Assembly (NCBI GenBank): GCA_018401705.1
Contig: JAGYKL010000010.1
Span: 56,784-120,783, forward strand
Origin: Bacteroidia bacterium
GTDB taxonomy: Bacteria > Bacteroidota > Bacteroidia > M30B66
Length of the DNA: 64,000 nucleotides
Direction of reading: 5' to 3'
Shown: piece after piece, positions 48,655-57,358 of the stretch
Position numbering within the stretch: the stretch's first letter is position 1
Layout: each line of letters opens with the position of its first letter
Program-made: the position numbers and the translations under genes
Notes under the pieces: model-generated
Seen by the model: the letters and a program-made list of their open reading frames with translations, nothing else
Told to the model about the DNA's origin: nothing
The model's database searches: none

Positions 48655-50226
48655 TCAGCTACGAAAGATTGAGCATTTCCACCAGATACGTTGATATCCA
48701 GGCAATGTTATATTTATTGATTGATTACTTAATAAGTTACCTGTCCAGGCTTGTTGTTGAGGAGTTCCGCCTGCCCAACTGTATTGAATAGTGAATGAAG
48801 TAATAGCTTGAATTCCTCCATTTCTCACTCTAATCTCTGGAGTAATGGTTGAGACATTGCAATATTCTTCAACGGGTGAAATAATGCTTTGCAAACGCAT
48901 ATCAACAGCAAGAGTTGGTGCCGAAGCTTCAATACCATCAATACTTTGTTGATTTGTGTTATTGGGGTCTAACCAGTCTTTAAGTCTTCTGTTAGCGGCC
49001 GGACCATCCCATGAAGTGATAAAACGACCATAGTAATCATCAACATTGTTGTTACAATTAGCTGTACCTCCATATAATTGACCGATAATTTGTTTATTTT
49101 CATTGTATAATGGAGAACCTGAAGAACCTCCTTCTGTAGTTCCATCTTCCCAATCAGGAATATGCCAACAGTCGGCGCCACTGTACTGTTCTACATCAGT
49201 AAGATCTGTATTAAACGTGATTTTCATTACATCACCGGCAGGATGATGGATAGACGTGGAATTGGCAGGAGCAGCATCTTGTCTTGACCAACCTGATAAA
49301 GCTTCATATTCGAAAGGTATCTCCTCGCTCAATTCAACCAGAGCAAAGTCTGAATTAGCTCTGTTAGCCCGAGGAGTGCAACCAATAACTATATCAGATG
49401 TGGAGCCATCTGCATTAGGTGTGCAAGTTGGACTGAAATAGTTAAACATAAAAATATCAGTCGCTCCGATATCACAATGATTTGCTCCTAAAATATAGGG
49501 CGTTCCGTCGTTTGCAGTGTTGTTTATAGCCGCTCCGGAGCAAAATCTTGAATTGTTAGAAGTAAGCAACATAACGATAGACCTTTTTTGCGCATTCCAA
49601 TCATCTCCAACCGGACAAACAACATTATTGTTGCAATTACCGGAATCTCCAAAATCTTTAAGCGAGCTATTGAAATTTCGGTAACCATGAACGATATAGC
49701 TTATATGGAGATCTAAAGTTCCTGTTGCATTTGCCGGCTCTGAGTATTCAATTACGAGCTCATTGCCTACTATGGGCAGGGTAGCAAAATTGTTTAGTTT
49801 GTTTTCGTTTTGCTTGGTATAAGCACCTTTAACTAGGTTCCCATCTGGAGAAAAGATAAAAAGTTTGGCTCCATGTGGCAAACTAAATCGATCGAAGATA
49901 AAATTTAGTGAAAGCGCAGAGTTCGACTTTATTTTAAGCCTCCAAAGCTTTAATCCGTTTTCAAGAGTTTTCCATTCTCCATGAGTGGCAGGTGAAATAT
50001 CTACTGGAACATCTAAGCCAAATCGGAGTGATTTTTCACCCAATTCAGCTAATAGTTCATCCTCTTGTAAAAGGAATTCATTGTTAATTGGGTTTAGTTT
50101 AAATGTTGCATTAACTGGATAAATTCCTGATTTTCCGAGGCTATACGGAAAACTTCCATAAGACCTTTGAGAAAAAAGAGATAGAGAACATGCGAAAGCA
50201 AGTAAAAGGGTAAAAACTGATTTCAT
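48655..50226 (-). CDS. Secreted lysyl-endopeptidase-like serine protease, frameshifted
   Basis: The 523-residue frame starts with a signal peptide (MKSVFTLLLAFACSLSLFSQ) and a ~190-residue propeptide-like region. A trypsin-like (S1) catalytic domain follows with His250 in YILGANHCD, Asp293 in SDFALVEL and Ser369 in GGSSGSPLYN. Paired Cys are present (GNCNNNVVCPVGDD, FCSGAAI, ADCWHIPDW). This matches the Lys-specific endopeptidase type common in Bacteroidota. After residue ~495 an extra base near 48697 sends the frame to a premature stop. The real continuation reads INVSGGNAQSFVAEILSPNN and leads to the T9SS tail at 47999-48499. Corrected length is about 740 residues. Confidence 0.85.
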   Translation of the reverse strand: MKSVFTLLLAFACSLSLFSQRSYGSFPYSLGKSGIYPVNATFKLNPINNEFLLQEDELLAELGEKSLRFGLDVPVDISPATHGEWKTLENGLKLWRLKIKSNSALSLNFIFDRFSLPHGAKLFIFSPDGNLVKGAYTKQNENKLNNFATLPIVGNELVIEYSEPANATGTLDLHISYIVHGYRNFNSSLKDFGDSGNCNNNVVCPVGDDWNAQKRSIVMLLTSNNSRFCSGAAINNTANDGTPYILGANHCDIGATDIFMFNYFSPTCTPNADGSTSDIVIGCTPRANRANSDFALVELSEEIPFEYEALSGWSRQDAAPANSTSIHHPAGDVMKITFNTDLTDVEQYSGADCWHIPDWEDGTTEGGSSGSPLYNENKQIIGQLYGGTANCNNNVDDYYGRFITSWDGPAANRRLKDWLDPNNTNQQSIDGIEASAPTLAVDMRLQSIISPVEEYCNVSTITPEIRVRNGGIQAITSFTIQYSWAGGTPQQQAWTGNLLSNQSINITLPGYQRIWWKCSIFRS

Positions 50227-50303
50227 GAATGTGATGGTGGTTGTGATGGTTTTATTACTTTAAAAAACTAATGTAAAATTAACAAATCAAACATAGCTGA
50301 TGT

Positions 50304-51086
50304 TCAATCGCCAAACTCTTCTGAGAGAATATCTAGCAATTGTTTAGGCGTTATGTTGGTTTTTATTGCTCCATTTCTTGCAATGGCGATTTCACCGGAT
50401 TGTTCAGAAACGATGATGGCAATTGCGTCGCTTTGCTCTGTTATTCCCACCGCAGCGCGGTGGCGAAGACCTAAACGAAAAGGAAAAACTGTATTTTCTG
50501 TTAAAGGCAAAACACATTTGGCAGCTTTTATTCTATTTGCCGAAACAATTACAGCTCCATCGTGCAATGGATTATTCTTGAAAAATATAGATTCTAAAAT
50601 AGATGGAGTCACCTCTGCATCAATGCGATCACCGGTATTAACATAATACTTCAAATCTGATTTTCTTGTTAGTACGATTAAAGCTCCTGTATGTTGAAGC
50701 GCCATTCTCTGACAAGCTGTAACTACCGATTCGTAATTCAATCCAGCGTAAGCTGTGCGCCTAAAACCTGAAAAAGAACTAAAATTCTGTCTATTAAATA
50801 ATCCTCGAGAACCAACCATTATTAGAAACCTCCGCAGCTCTTGCTGAAACACAATAATCAAAGCAATAACCCCAACGCCAATGAACTGTCCCAAAATGGT
50901 AGCTAAGAGTTGCATGTTAAGAGCTTTAACCAAAAGCCACAATAAATAAAATGCTAGAATTCCGAAGAAAATATTAATTGCAGTTGTCCCTTTAACAAGG
51001 TGATAGAGCTGATACAAAACAAAAGCTACGATAAAAATATCGATAAAATCTAGCCAGCGTAAGTGGATGAATAATGTCTGAATCAT
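50304..51086 (-). CDS. cdaA: Diadenylate cyclase CdaA
   Basis: CdaA makes cyclic di-AMP from two ATP. The 260-residue protein has three N-terminal membrane helices (about residues 12-80) and the DAC domain with DGAVIVS and RHRAAVGI, the two active-site motifs, plus the LTEN segment. The membrane-anchored topology corresponds to CdaA/DacA. It lies 21 nt downstream of folP on the same strand, a pairing common in Bacteroidota. The Firmicutes partner cdaR is absent. glmM, often linked to cdaA elsewhere, is about 5 kb away here. Confidence 0.95.
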   Translation of the reverse strand: MIQTLFIHLRWLDFIDIFIVAFVLYQLYHLVKGTTAINIFFGILAFYLLWLLVKALNMQLLATILGQFIGVGVIALIIVFQQELRRFLIMVGSRGLFNRQNFSSFSGFRRTAYAGLNYESVVTACQRMALQHTGALIVLTRKSDLKYYVNTGDRIDAEVTPSILESIFFKNNPLHDGAVIVSANRIKAAKCVLPLTENTVFPFRLGLRHRAAVGITEQSDAIAIIVSEQSGEIAIARNGAIKTNITPKQLLDILSEEFGD

Positions 51087-51107
51087 TGCCGTAAATATAA
51101 TGAATGC

Positions 51108-51989
51108 CTATGTTCCAGCTTGAGAATAAGCCTGAAATAGTTTAACACATTGAACAGCTTCTTTAACATCATGAACTCTTAAAATTGAAGCTCCTTGAAG
51201 CAAAGCAATCATATTTAAAGCGGTAGTTCCGTTAAGTGCATCTTCGGGACCAATATCCAAAACCTTGTTAACCATTGATTTTCTTGACAAGCCTGCAATG
51301 ACAGGAACATTTAACTCTGTAAATCGATGCAATCCTTTGAGCAATTCGAAATTATTTTCGAGTGTTTTTCCGAAACCAAAACCTGGGTCTAAAATTACAT
51401 CTGAACATCCTAAACTGAATAAAAACTTAAGTTTTGTGGCCAGAGTAGTTAAAACCTCAGAAACTACATTCTCATAAACCGGATTTTTTTGCATGGTTGC
51501 CGGAGTTCCTTGAATATGCATCAGGATATATGGAATTTTAAGTTTAGCAACAGTAGCAAACATTTGTGTGTCGATAGAGCCTCCAGAAATATCATTGATT
51601 ATTGAAACCCCCTCATTTACAGCTACTTCTGCAACAGAAGCATGGTAAGTATCGATAGAAATAATGCTAAGTGGAAACTCCTTCCTTACGTGCCTCAGCA
51701 CGGGAATAAGCCGCTCAATTTCATCATCAGCATTACTTAAAGCGGCTCCCGGACGTGTAGATGTAAAGCCTAAGTCGACAATAGAAGCACCTTGCTCAAG
51801 ATGTGACTGAAACTTGTTAGTAATATCATTGAGTTTAGTTGCCCTGCTATTAGAAAAAAATGAATCTTCGTTCACGTTGATAATACCCATTACCATGGGA
51901 TTATTGAAAGAGATTAATTTTCCCTTTATGCAAATGGAAGGGAATTCAAATGATGGTGTTATTTTCGTGCCCAAGAATAAATTTTTCAT
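51108..51989 (-). CDS. folP: Dihydropteroate synthase
   Basis: FolP condenses a pterin pyrophosphate with p-aminobenzoate in folate synthesis. From the ATG at 51989 the protein has 293 residues. Family motifs are present: MGIINVNEDSFF (normally MGILNxTPDSF, here with an unusual NE), GASIVDLGFTSTRPGA, ISIDTYHASVAEVA, INDISGG, ILMHIQGTPATMQ, DPGFGFGKTLENN, GLSRKSM and LRVHDVKEA. The ATG shares the palindrome CATG with the divergent DUF1599 start, so the two genes overlap by 2 bases and each promoter must lie in the other's coding sequence. A TTG at 51995 is an alternative start. Confidence 0.93.
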   Translation of the reverse strand: MKNLFLGTKITPSFEFPSICIKGKLISFNNPMVMGIINVNEDSFFSNSRATKLNDITNKFQSHLEQGASIVDLGFTSTRPGAALSNADDEIERLIPVLRHVRKEFPLSIISIDTYHASVAEVAVNEGVSIINDISGGSIDTQMFATVAKLKIPYILMHIQGTPATMQKNPVYENVVSEVLTTLATKLKFLFSLGCSDVILDPGFGFGKTLENNFELLKGLHRFTELNVPVIAGLSRKSMVNKVLDIGPEDALNGTTALNMIALLQGASILRVHDVKEAVQCVKLFQAYSQAGT

Positions 51990-52533
51990 GTCCAAAACAT
52001 CCGAACAATACGATACCGCAGTTCAAAAGTGCAAAGATATCTTTCTCAAGAAGAATAAAGACTATGGCACTTCATGGAGAATGCTTCGCCCATCTTCGAT
52101 AACCGATCAATTGTTTATTAAAGCAAGCAGAATCAGAGGCATTGAAACTACGGGCAAACAGATGATTGATGAAGGAATTGAACCTGAGTTTATTGGCATA
52201 ATCAATTACGGTATTATGGCGCTTATTCAGCTAAAGCTGGATGAAGATAAAGCAATAGAAATTCCTGCAGAAGAAGCATTGCAGTTGTATGAAAAAACCA
52301 TTGCGGAAGTAAAAGAATTAATGATGATGAAGAATCATGATTATGGTGAAGCCTGGAGAGATATGAGAGTGAGTTCGTTTACAGATATGATTCTTGTTAG
52401 GCTCCTTAGAATTAAGCAAATTGAAGATAATAAAGGAAGCACCTTAGTTTCAGAAGGTGTTGAATCGAATTATATGGATTTAATCAATTATGCAATCTTT
52501 GCATTAATTCAAATAGAAGAAGCTAAGGCTTGA
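51988..52533 (+). CDS. DUF1599 protein with two tandem copies of the domain
   Basis: From the ATG at 51988 (MSKTSEQYDTAVQKC) the protein has 181 residues. It consists of two ~75-residue helical halves sharing the pattern KNxDYGxxWRxxRxSSxTD...RxxxIE...G(V/I)ExxxxxxINYxIxALIQ. The first is at about residues 15-90 and the second at 105-180. The charged, conserved residues look like an active or binding site, and the all-helical fold recalls MazG-type nucleotide hydrolases, but the biochemical role is not established. It is divergent from folP with overlapping start codons and 37 nt upstream of the DoxX-like gene. Confidence 0.88.
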   Translation: MSKTSEQYDTAVQKCKDIFLKKNKDYGTSWRMLRPSSITDQLFIKASRIRGIETTGKQMIDEGIEPEFIGIINYGIMALIQLKLDEDKAIEIPAEEALQLYEKTIAEVKELMMMKNHDYGEAWRDMRVSSFTDMILVRLLRIKQIEDNKGSTLVSEGVESNYMDLINYAIFALIQIEEAKA

Positions 52534-52570
52534 TTTTTGTTGAATGCGAGCAAAATTTTGAAAAAGACAC

Positions 52571-53722
52571 ATGAAGTACATTACACATTTAAGCAGGATT
52601 TTAGTTGGAGTTCTTTTTATAATTTCAGGATTAATTAAATCTAACGATACCGTTGGGTTTGCCTACAAATTGGAAGAATACTATACAGTATTCGGAACCG
52701 AGTTTTTAATTTCTACAGCTGTGCTGCAGGCTATGCTAATTTGCATTGTAGAAGTTGTTTTAGGTGTTATGTTGCTTTTAGGAACAAGAGTGAAAGCAAC
52801 TTTGGGATTGCTTATTGCAATGATTGTGTTCTTTACATTCCTTACGTTTTATTCGGCATACTTTAATAAAGTAACTGATTGCGGTTGCTTTGGAGATGCT
52901 TTAAAATTAACACCTTGGGAATCTTTTGGAAAAGATGTTGTTTTGCTTGTTCTAATTGGAATTTTATGGTTGGGAAGAAAGCACATCACCCCTATTCTTC
53001 CTTCGGGCATTACCAATGCTATTTTGATTGTAGCAATTATTTTAAATGTAGCGTTCCCGGTGTATACATTCAATTACCTACCGGTAATTGATTTCAGACC
53101 ATATGCAATAGGCAATAACATCATTGAGCAAATGAACGCAGGAAGACCTGGAGTTTATGATACTCGCTTCATTTATAAGAATCTTCAAACAGGAGAAGAT
53201 GAAGAAATGAGTAAACCTCCCTACACAGATACAATCAATTGGGAGATTGACGAAACCAAGTGGAAGTTTGTTGATACGAAGCAAATTGAAATTGATCCGG
53301 GAGAATTAGCTCCAATCCATGATTTCTCAATAACGAATGTTGAAGGTTATGAATATACCGAAGACATTATCAATTACCCAGGAACTTATTTCTTCTTGGT
53401 TAGTTACGATTTAAATCATGCTGACAGAGACATTCAGCCAACGGTTAATGCATTTGCTGAAGCTTGTGAAAAAGAAGGAATTCCTTTTTACGGCTTAACA
53501 GCCGGAACACCTGAAGCTATTGATGAATTCAGACATGAAGTTCAAGCTGCTTACGATTACTATATTACAGATGCCACTCAGTTAAAGACAATGATTCGTT
53601 CAAATCCGGGATTAATCATGATGGAAGGTCCTGTAGTTGTCGACATGTGGCATTATAATTCATTCCCAGAGTTATCTGCGCTTCAATCGAAGATTAAAAA
53701 GACAGATGCACCAAAGCCATAG
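52571..53722 (+). CDS. DoxX/MauE-like membrane protein with thioredoxin-like tail
   Basis: The 383-residue protein has four N-terminal membrane helices of the DoxX/MauE type (about residues 1-140) with the redox-type motif TDCGCFGDALKLTPW. A second hydrophobic part reaches ~165. The C-terminal region contains a thioredoxin-like segment (INYPGTYFFLVSYDLNHAD) lacking CxxC. It corresponds to the BT_3928-type family seen beside DUF1599 and folP genes in Bacteroidota. Quinone or thiol redox chemistry is inferred from MauE-like Cys-Gly-Cys only. A hairpin follows its stop. Confidence 0.85.
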   Translation: MKYITHLSRILVGVLFIISGLIKSNDTVGFAYKLEEYYTVFGTEFLISTAVLQAMLICIVEVVLGVMLLLGTRVKATLGLLIAMIVFFTFLTFYSAYFNKVTDCGCFGDALKLTPWESFGKDVVLLVLIGILWLGRKHITPILPSGITNAILIVAIILNVAFPVYTFNYLPVIDFRPYAIGNNIIEQMNAGRPGVYDTRFIYKNLQTGEDEEMSKPPYTDTINWEIDETKWKFVDTKQIEIDPGELAPIHDFSITNVEGYEYTEDIINYPGTYFFLVSYDLNHADRDIQPTVNAFAEACEKEGIPFYGLTAGTPEAIDEFRHEVQAAYDYYITDATQLKTMIRSNPGLIMMEGPVVVDMWHYNSFPELSALQSKIKKTDAPKP

Positions 53723-53729
53723 GCTTTGG
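53711..53729. terminator. Short hairpin between convergent genes
   Basis: Perfect 8-bp arms CCAAAGCC / GGCTTTGG with a 3-base loop containing the stop region of the DoxX-like gene. There is no T-tract, so termination here is uncertain. Confidence 0.4.
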
Positions 53730-53735
53730 GATGAA

Positions 53736-54755
53736 TTAATGAAGCTTGGCCTCCAGGATGCGTATTTCGCGTGAAGGAGAACCATTTTCATACAGAATAC
53801 GATAAACGAAATCGCATACCGGCAAATCTACTCCCAGTTCTTCATTTACTTCATGAAGTGATTTGGCTGCATAGTAACCTTCGGCAATCATATTCATTTC
53901 AAGTTGAGCTGATTTAACGGTGTAGCCCTTACCTATCATTTGACCGAAAATTCTGTTTCGACTGAATTGCGAATATGCAGTAACCAACAAATCTCCCAAA
54001 TATGCACTTTCGTTAATGTCTCGATTAGGGTTTGGGTTGGCTTTGTCTAAAAAGCGTTTCATTTCCTGCATAGCATTCGACACTAATACAGCTTGAAAAT
54101 TATCGCCATAATTCATCCCCCTGGTAATGCCAACTGCAAGTGAAATGATGTTCTTCATCACTGTTGCGTACTCAATTCCTTGCACATCACTTTCAATAAC
54201 ATGGGTATGAATAAACCTGCAATTAAGTAAATGTGCCATTTTATTGGCAGTAGCAATGTCTACAGCTGAAATTGTTAAATAAGATTGCCTTTCAAGAGCT
54301 ACTTCTTCAGAATGACAAGGCCCTGCAATGATGCCCATTTGATGAGGCCTCAAATCAAATTGAGATATGAGATAATCAGTAATTAGCTGATGCGTTTGAG
54401 GAATCATGCCTTTAATTGCAGAAAAAACAGTTTTGTTTTTAAAGGTTTCGGCAGTGCAATCTTTTAAAGTTTCGTGCAAAAAAGCAGCAGGTAAAGCAAG
54501 GATAATCAATTCGGCTGAATCAATTACCTCAATTAAATTTGATGAAGGTTTAACTTTATCAAGGTTTACCTGAACATCACTTAAATACTTTGGATTGTGC
54601 GCATATTGGCGTACATGCTCAACCTGAGTTTCGGAACGCATGTACCAATGAATTAATGCAGGTCGTTCGTTAAGAATCTTTACTAGAGCTGTTGCCCAAG
54701 AGCCTGCTCCGATTACAGCTACAGAGGGAATACTTGCGTTTGCGGCTTCAGTCAT
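53736..54755 (-). CDS. gpsA: NAD(P)H-dependent glycerol-3-phosphate dehydrogenase
   Basis: GpsA makes sn-glycerol-3-phosphate for phospholipids. The 339-residue protein has the N-terminal Rossmann motif VAVIGAGSWATALVKIL (about residues 12-28), the family motif IKGMIPQTHQLITDYL, AGPCHSEEVA, catalytic Lys in the EYATVMKNIISLAVGI region and YLGDLLVTAYSQFSRNR. The Glu-Val spacing and length are normal. The start codon overlaps the stop of the cysteine desulfurase (TAATG), so translation is coupled. Confidence 0.95.
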   Translation of the reverse strand: MTEAANASIPSVAVIGAGSWATALVKILNERPALIHWYMRSETQVEHVRQYAHNPKYLSDVQVNLDKVKPSSNLIEVIDSAELIILALPAAFLHETLKDCTAETFKNKTVFSAIKGMIPQTHQLITDYLISQFDLRPHQMGIIAGPCHSEEVALERQSYLTISAVDIATANKMAHLLNCRFIHTHVIESDVQGIEYATVMKNIISLAVGITRGMNYGDNFQAVLVSNAMQEMKRFLDKANPNPNRDINESAYLGDLLVTAYSQFSRNRIFGQMIGKGYTVKSAQLEMNMIAEGYYAAKSLHEVNEELGVDLPVCDFVYRILYENGSPSREIRILEAKLH

Positions 54756-55903
54756 TAACGAGCATTTTCGAGTGTTTCACTCGGAATAATTTCCCTGAGT
54801 TTGCTAATAGTGTAATCGATATCCTCTTTCGTATTGAACTTGCTAAAGGAAAATCTAACGTTGGTTCTTTCGGGGTCAACGCTCAAAGCACCTAAGACAT
54901 GAGAGCCTATATTACTGCCCGAAGAGCATGCACTTCCGCCGGAAGCGGCGATTCCATTAATATCTAAATTAAACAACATCATTTCTCCTTCTTTACTTGG
55001 AGCAAATGAAACATTTAAAACAGTGTAAAGAGCATCAACGCTGATATCTCCGTTAAATAGAACTCCGGGAATATGTTGCTTTAATTGAGAAATCATGTAA
55101 CTTTTCAAAGAAGAAACATGCTTTTGATGTTCTTCTAAATGACTGTATGCTAATTCAACTGCCTTAGCTAAGCCAACAATACCATATAGATTTTCAGTAC
55201 CTCCGCGCATGTTTCTCTCCTGAGAGCCTCCATGAATTAATGGATGAAGTTTTGATCCTGATCGAATAAAAATAAATCCAACACCTTTAGGACCATGAAA
55301 TTTATGCGCTGCACAATTTATAAAATCAACTTGAAGTTCCTGTAAATCAAACTTATAGTGCCCCATAGTTTGAACTGTATCGGAATGAAAAATTCCATCA
55401 TATTTCTTAACTAATTCGGCTGTTTCTTTAAGTGGCAATCTCGTTCCAATCTCATTGTTAGCGTGCATAAGAGAAACGAAAGAGCCTGGGTTTTCACTTA
55501 GCAAACTTTCTAAATGCATTAAATCTACATTTCCTTGTTTATCTAATTTAACCAAACTCAATTTAATCCTTCCAGCATCTCTTTCAGCTTCAAGAGTATG
55601 TAAAACTGCGTGATGTTCTGTAGGCGAGGAAATAGCATGAGTAATTCCATAATCGGCTATGCTTCTGCAAATGGCCATGTTGTTTGCTTCTGTACCACCA
55701 GAGGTGAAGAATATTTCACCTGGAGAGCAATTTAAATGAGTAGCAACAGTTTTTCTTGCTCTTTCAATTCCAGCTCTGGTAGTTCTTCCAAAACCGTGAA
55801 TTGATGAAGGATTTCCATAATGTTCAGTCATGAATGGAAGCATTGCTTCCAAAACAGCAGGATCCATTTGGGTAGTTGCGGCATTATCTAAATAAACATG
55901 CAT
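54755..55903 (-). CDS. Cysteine desulfurase (NifS/IscS family)
   Basis: This PLP enzyme removes sulfur from cysteine for Fe-S clusters and thiolated tRNA. The 382-residue protein has YLDNAATTQMDPAVLEAM at the start, the His stacking on PLP in SSPTEHHAVLHT, DTVQTMGHYKFD, the PLP Lys in CAAHKFHGPKGVGF and the catalytic loop Cys in ASGGSACSSGSNIGSHVL, the short loop of group II (NifS/IscS-like). No iscU or other Fe-S genes are nearby. It lies 21 nt after glmM and overlaps gpsA, so it is probably part of one transcript. Confidence 0.93.
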   Translation of the reverse strand: MHVYLDNAATTQMDPAVLEAMLPFMTEHYGNPSSIHGFGRTTRAGIERARKTVATHLNCSPGEIFFTSGGTEANNMAICRSIADYGITHAISSPTEHHAVLHTLEAERDAGRIKLSLVKLDKQGNVDLMHLESLLSENPGSFVSLMHANNEIGTRLPLKETAELVKKYDGIFHSDTVQTMGHYKFDLQELQVDFINCAAHKFHGPKGVGFIFIRSGSKLHPLIHGGSQERNMRGGTENLYGIVGLAKAVELAYSHLEEHQKHVSSLKSYMISQLKQHIPGVLFNGDISVDALYTVLNVSFAPSKEGEMMLFNLDINGIAASGGSACSSGSNIGSHVLGALSVDPERTNVRFSFSKFNTKEDIDYTISKLREIIPSETLENAR

Positions 55904-55924
55904 TCTAGTTTGATTTAGGAGATT

Positions 55925-56512
55925 TTAGGAGTTTGTAAGTAGTTCCGCACTAAGCTCTTTTATGTCGCCAATGATTTTGTTTGCTAAACTATCGGCTGTT
56001 GACATATTTTCAGCTTCTGCATAAATGCGGATGATTGGTTCTGTATTAGATTTCCTGAGATGAACCCAAGAAGTATCAAATTCAATTTTAACACCGTCAA
56101 TCGTATTAACAGGTTGACGTTCATATTTTTGAGCCATTCGGCTTAGTATCTCATCAACATTTAAATCGGGTGTTAACTCAATTTTATTTTTGGAGATAAA
56201 GTAGTTTGGGTAAGACGCTCTGAGCATAGAGGTACTCTTGCCAAACTTGGCAAGATGAGTTAGAAAAAGAGCAATCCCAACTAATGCATCACGTCCATAA
56301 TGAAGCTCAGGGTAAATGATTCCACCGTTTCCTTCACCACCAATAATTGCATGAACAGCCTTCATTTGAACAACCACATTTACTTCACCAACAGCAGATG
56401 AATAATACTGATTTCCAGAAGCTTCGGTAACATCACGCAAAGCTCTTGTCAGCGACAAGTTTGAAACTGCTCCAGGAGTATTCTCAAAAAACATAATCGC
56501 AACAGCCACCAA
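55925..56512 (-). pseudogene. glmM: Phosphoglucosamine mutase GlmM, C-terminal part
   Basis: The frame carries the domain 3-4 sequence of GlmM: ENTPGAVSNLSLTRALRDVT, IGGEGNGGIIYPELHYGRDA and the C-terminal phosphate-binding loop HLRKSNTEPIIRIYAEA (consensus RxSxTEP; here RKSNTEP). The TTG at 56512 is not a real start. The frame is the continuation of 56543-57328, after several indels between about 56485 and 56545. Confidence 0.85.
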
Positions 56513-56542
56513 GGTACCTTTCCACCAAACATTTCTCCATCT

Positions 56543-57328
56543 TCAAACAAAGGTGCCCAAACGATCAACATCAGGATCTACAGAAATACCGAGGTGGGCA
56601 TTATTTCGAACTACTTCTGAACTAAGTTCACTTAAATGCTCAGGAAGAGGTTCAGGATTATGAGGGAAGTTTCCGTCGGGCGTGCAAAACAACTTTGTGA
56701 CTTGCTTCACTCCAAGAGCTTCTAGGAGCAGAGGAACTGCAATCCCTCCGGAGGAGTTCACGGCATCAACTACAATGTGGAAATTAGCATTTTTTATAGC
56801 TTCAACATCCACAAGCGGAAGCTTGATAATCTCATCGATATGCTTAGCTAAATAAGAATCATCTAAAGACACCTTTCCTAAATCATTTACCTCTGAAAAG
56901 CTAAAAGCTTCATTTTCTGCATACTCAAGCACAGCAGACCCATCATCACCGGAGATAAACTCCCCTTTTTCGTTAAGAAGCTTTAATGCATTCCACTGTT
57001 TTGGATTGTGAGAAGCGGTTAAAATAATTCCAGCTTGGGCTTTTTCCATGACAACGGCCATTTCAACCGTAGGTGTAGTACTTAAACCAAGATCCAAAAC
57101 ATCGATGCCCATGCCTTGTAAAGTGCCTGTTACAAGACGAGTAAACATCCCGCCAGAAAGGCGAGCATCTCTGCCCAAAATAACAAGAGGTTTCACGCTT
57201 GGATGACGCTGTTTCACCCATGTTGCAAAGGCTGCAGTAAATTTCACAGCATCAAGCGGAGACAGGCCATCGCCTGGCGCTCCACCAATAGTTCCTCTAA
57301 TTCCGGAAATTGATTTTATAAGTGTCAT
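56543..57328 (-). CDS. glmM: Phosphoglucosamine mutase GlmM, N-terminal part, frameshifted
   Basis: GlmM converts glucosamine-6-phosphate to glucosamine-1-phosphate for peptidoglycan and LPS. The frame begins MTLIKSISGIRGTIGG and shows the phosphoserine loop GIILTASHNPKQWNALK and the Mg-binding DPDVDR of domain 2. It ends at 56543 where the expected VCEDGEMFG would continue. In the next ~60 bases at least three or four indels are needed to recover TLVAVA-DYVF-ENTPG. Corrected length is about 465 residues, normal. As glmM is normally essential, sequence error is the likely cause. The promoter TAGGTTTG is at 57351-57358. Confidence 0.9.
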   Translation of the reverse strand: MTLIKSISGIRGTIGGAPGDGLSPLDAVKFTAAFATWVKQRHPSVKPLVILGRDARLSGGMFTRLVTGTLQGMGIDVLDLGLSTTPTVEMAVVMEKAQAGIILTASHNPKQWNALKLLNEKGEFISGDDGSAVLEYAENEAFSFSEVNDLGKVSLDDSYLAKHIDEIIKLPLVDVEAIKNANFHIVVDAVNSSGGIAVPLLLEALGVKQVTKLFCTPDGNFPHNPEPLPEHLSELSSEVVRNNAHLGISVDPDVDRLGTFV

Positions 57329-57350
57329 TTATGATTTATACAATTTTGTG

Positions 57351-57358
57351 CAAACCTA
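57351..57358 (-). promoter_or_regulatory. TAnnTTTG promoter for glmM
   Basis: TAGGTTTG on the minus strand, 22 nt before the ATG at 57328. Confidence 0.5.
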
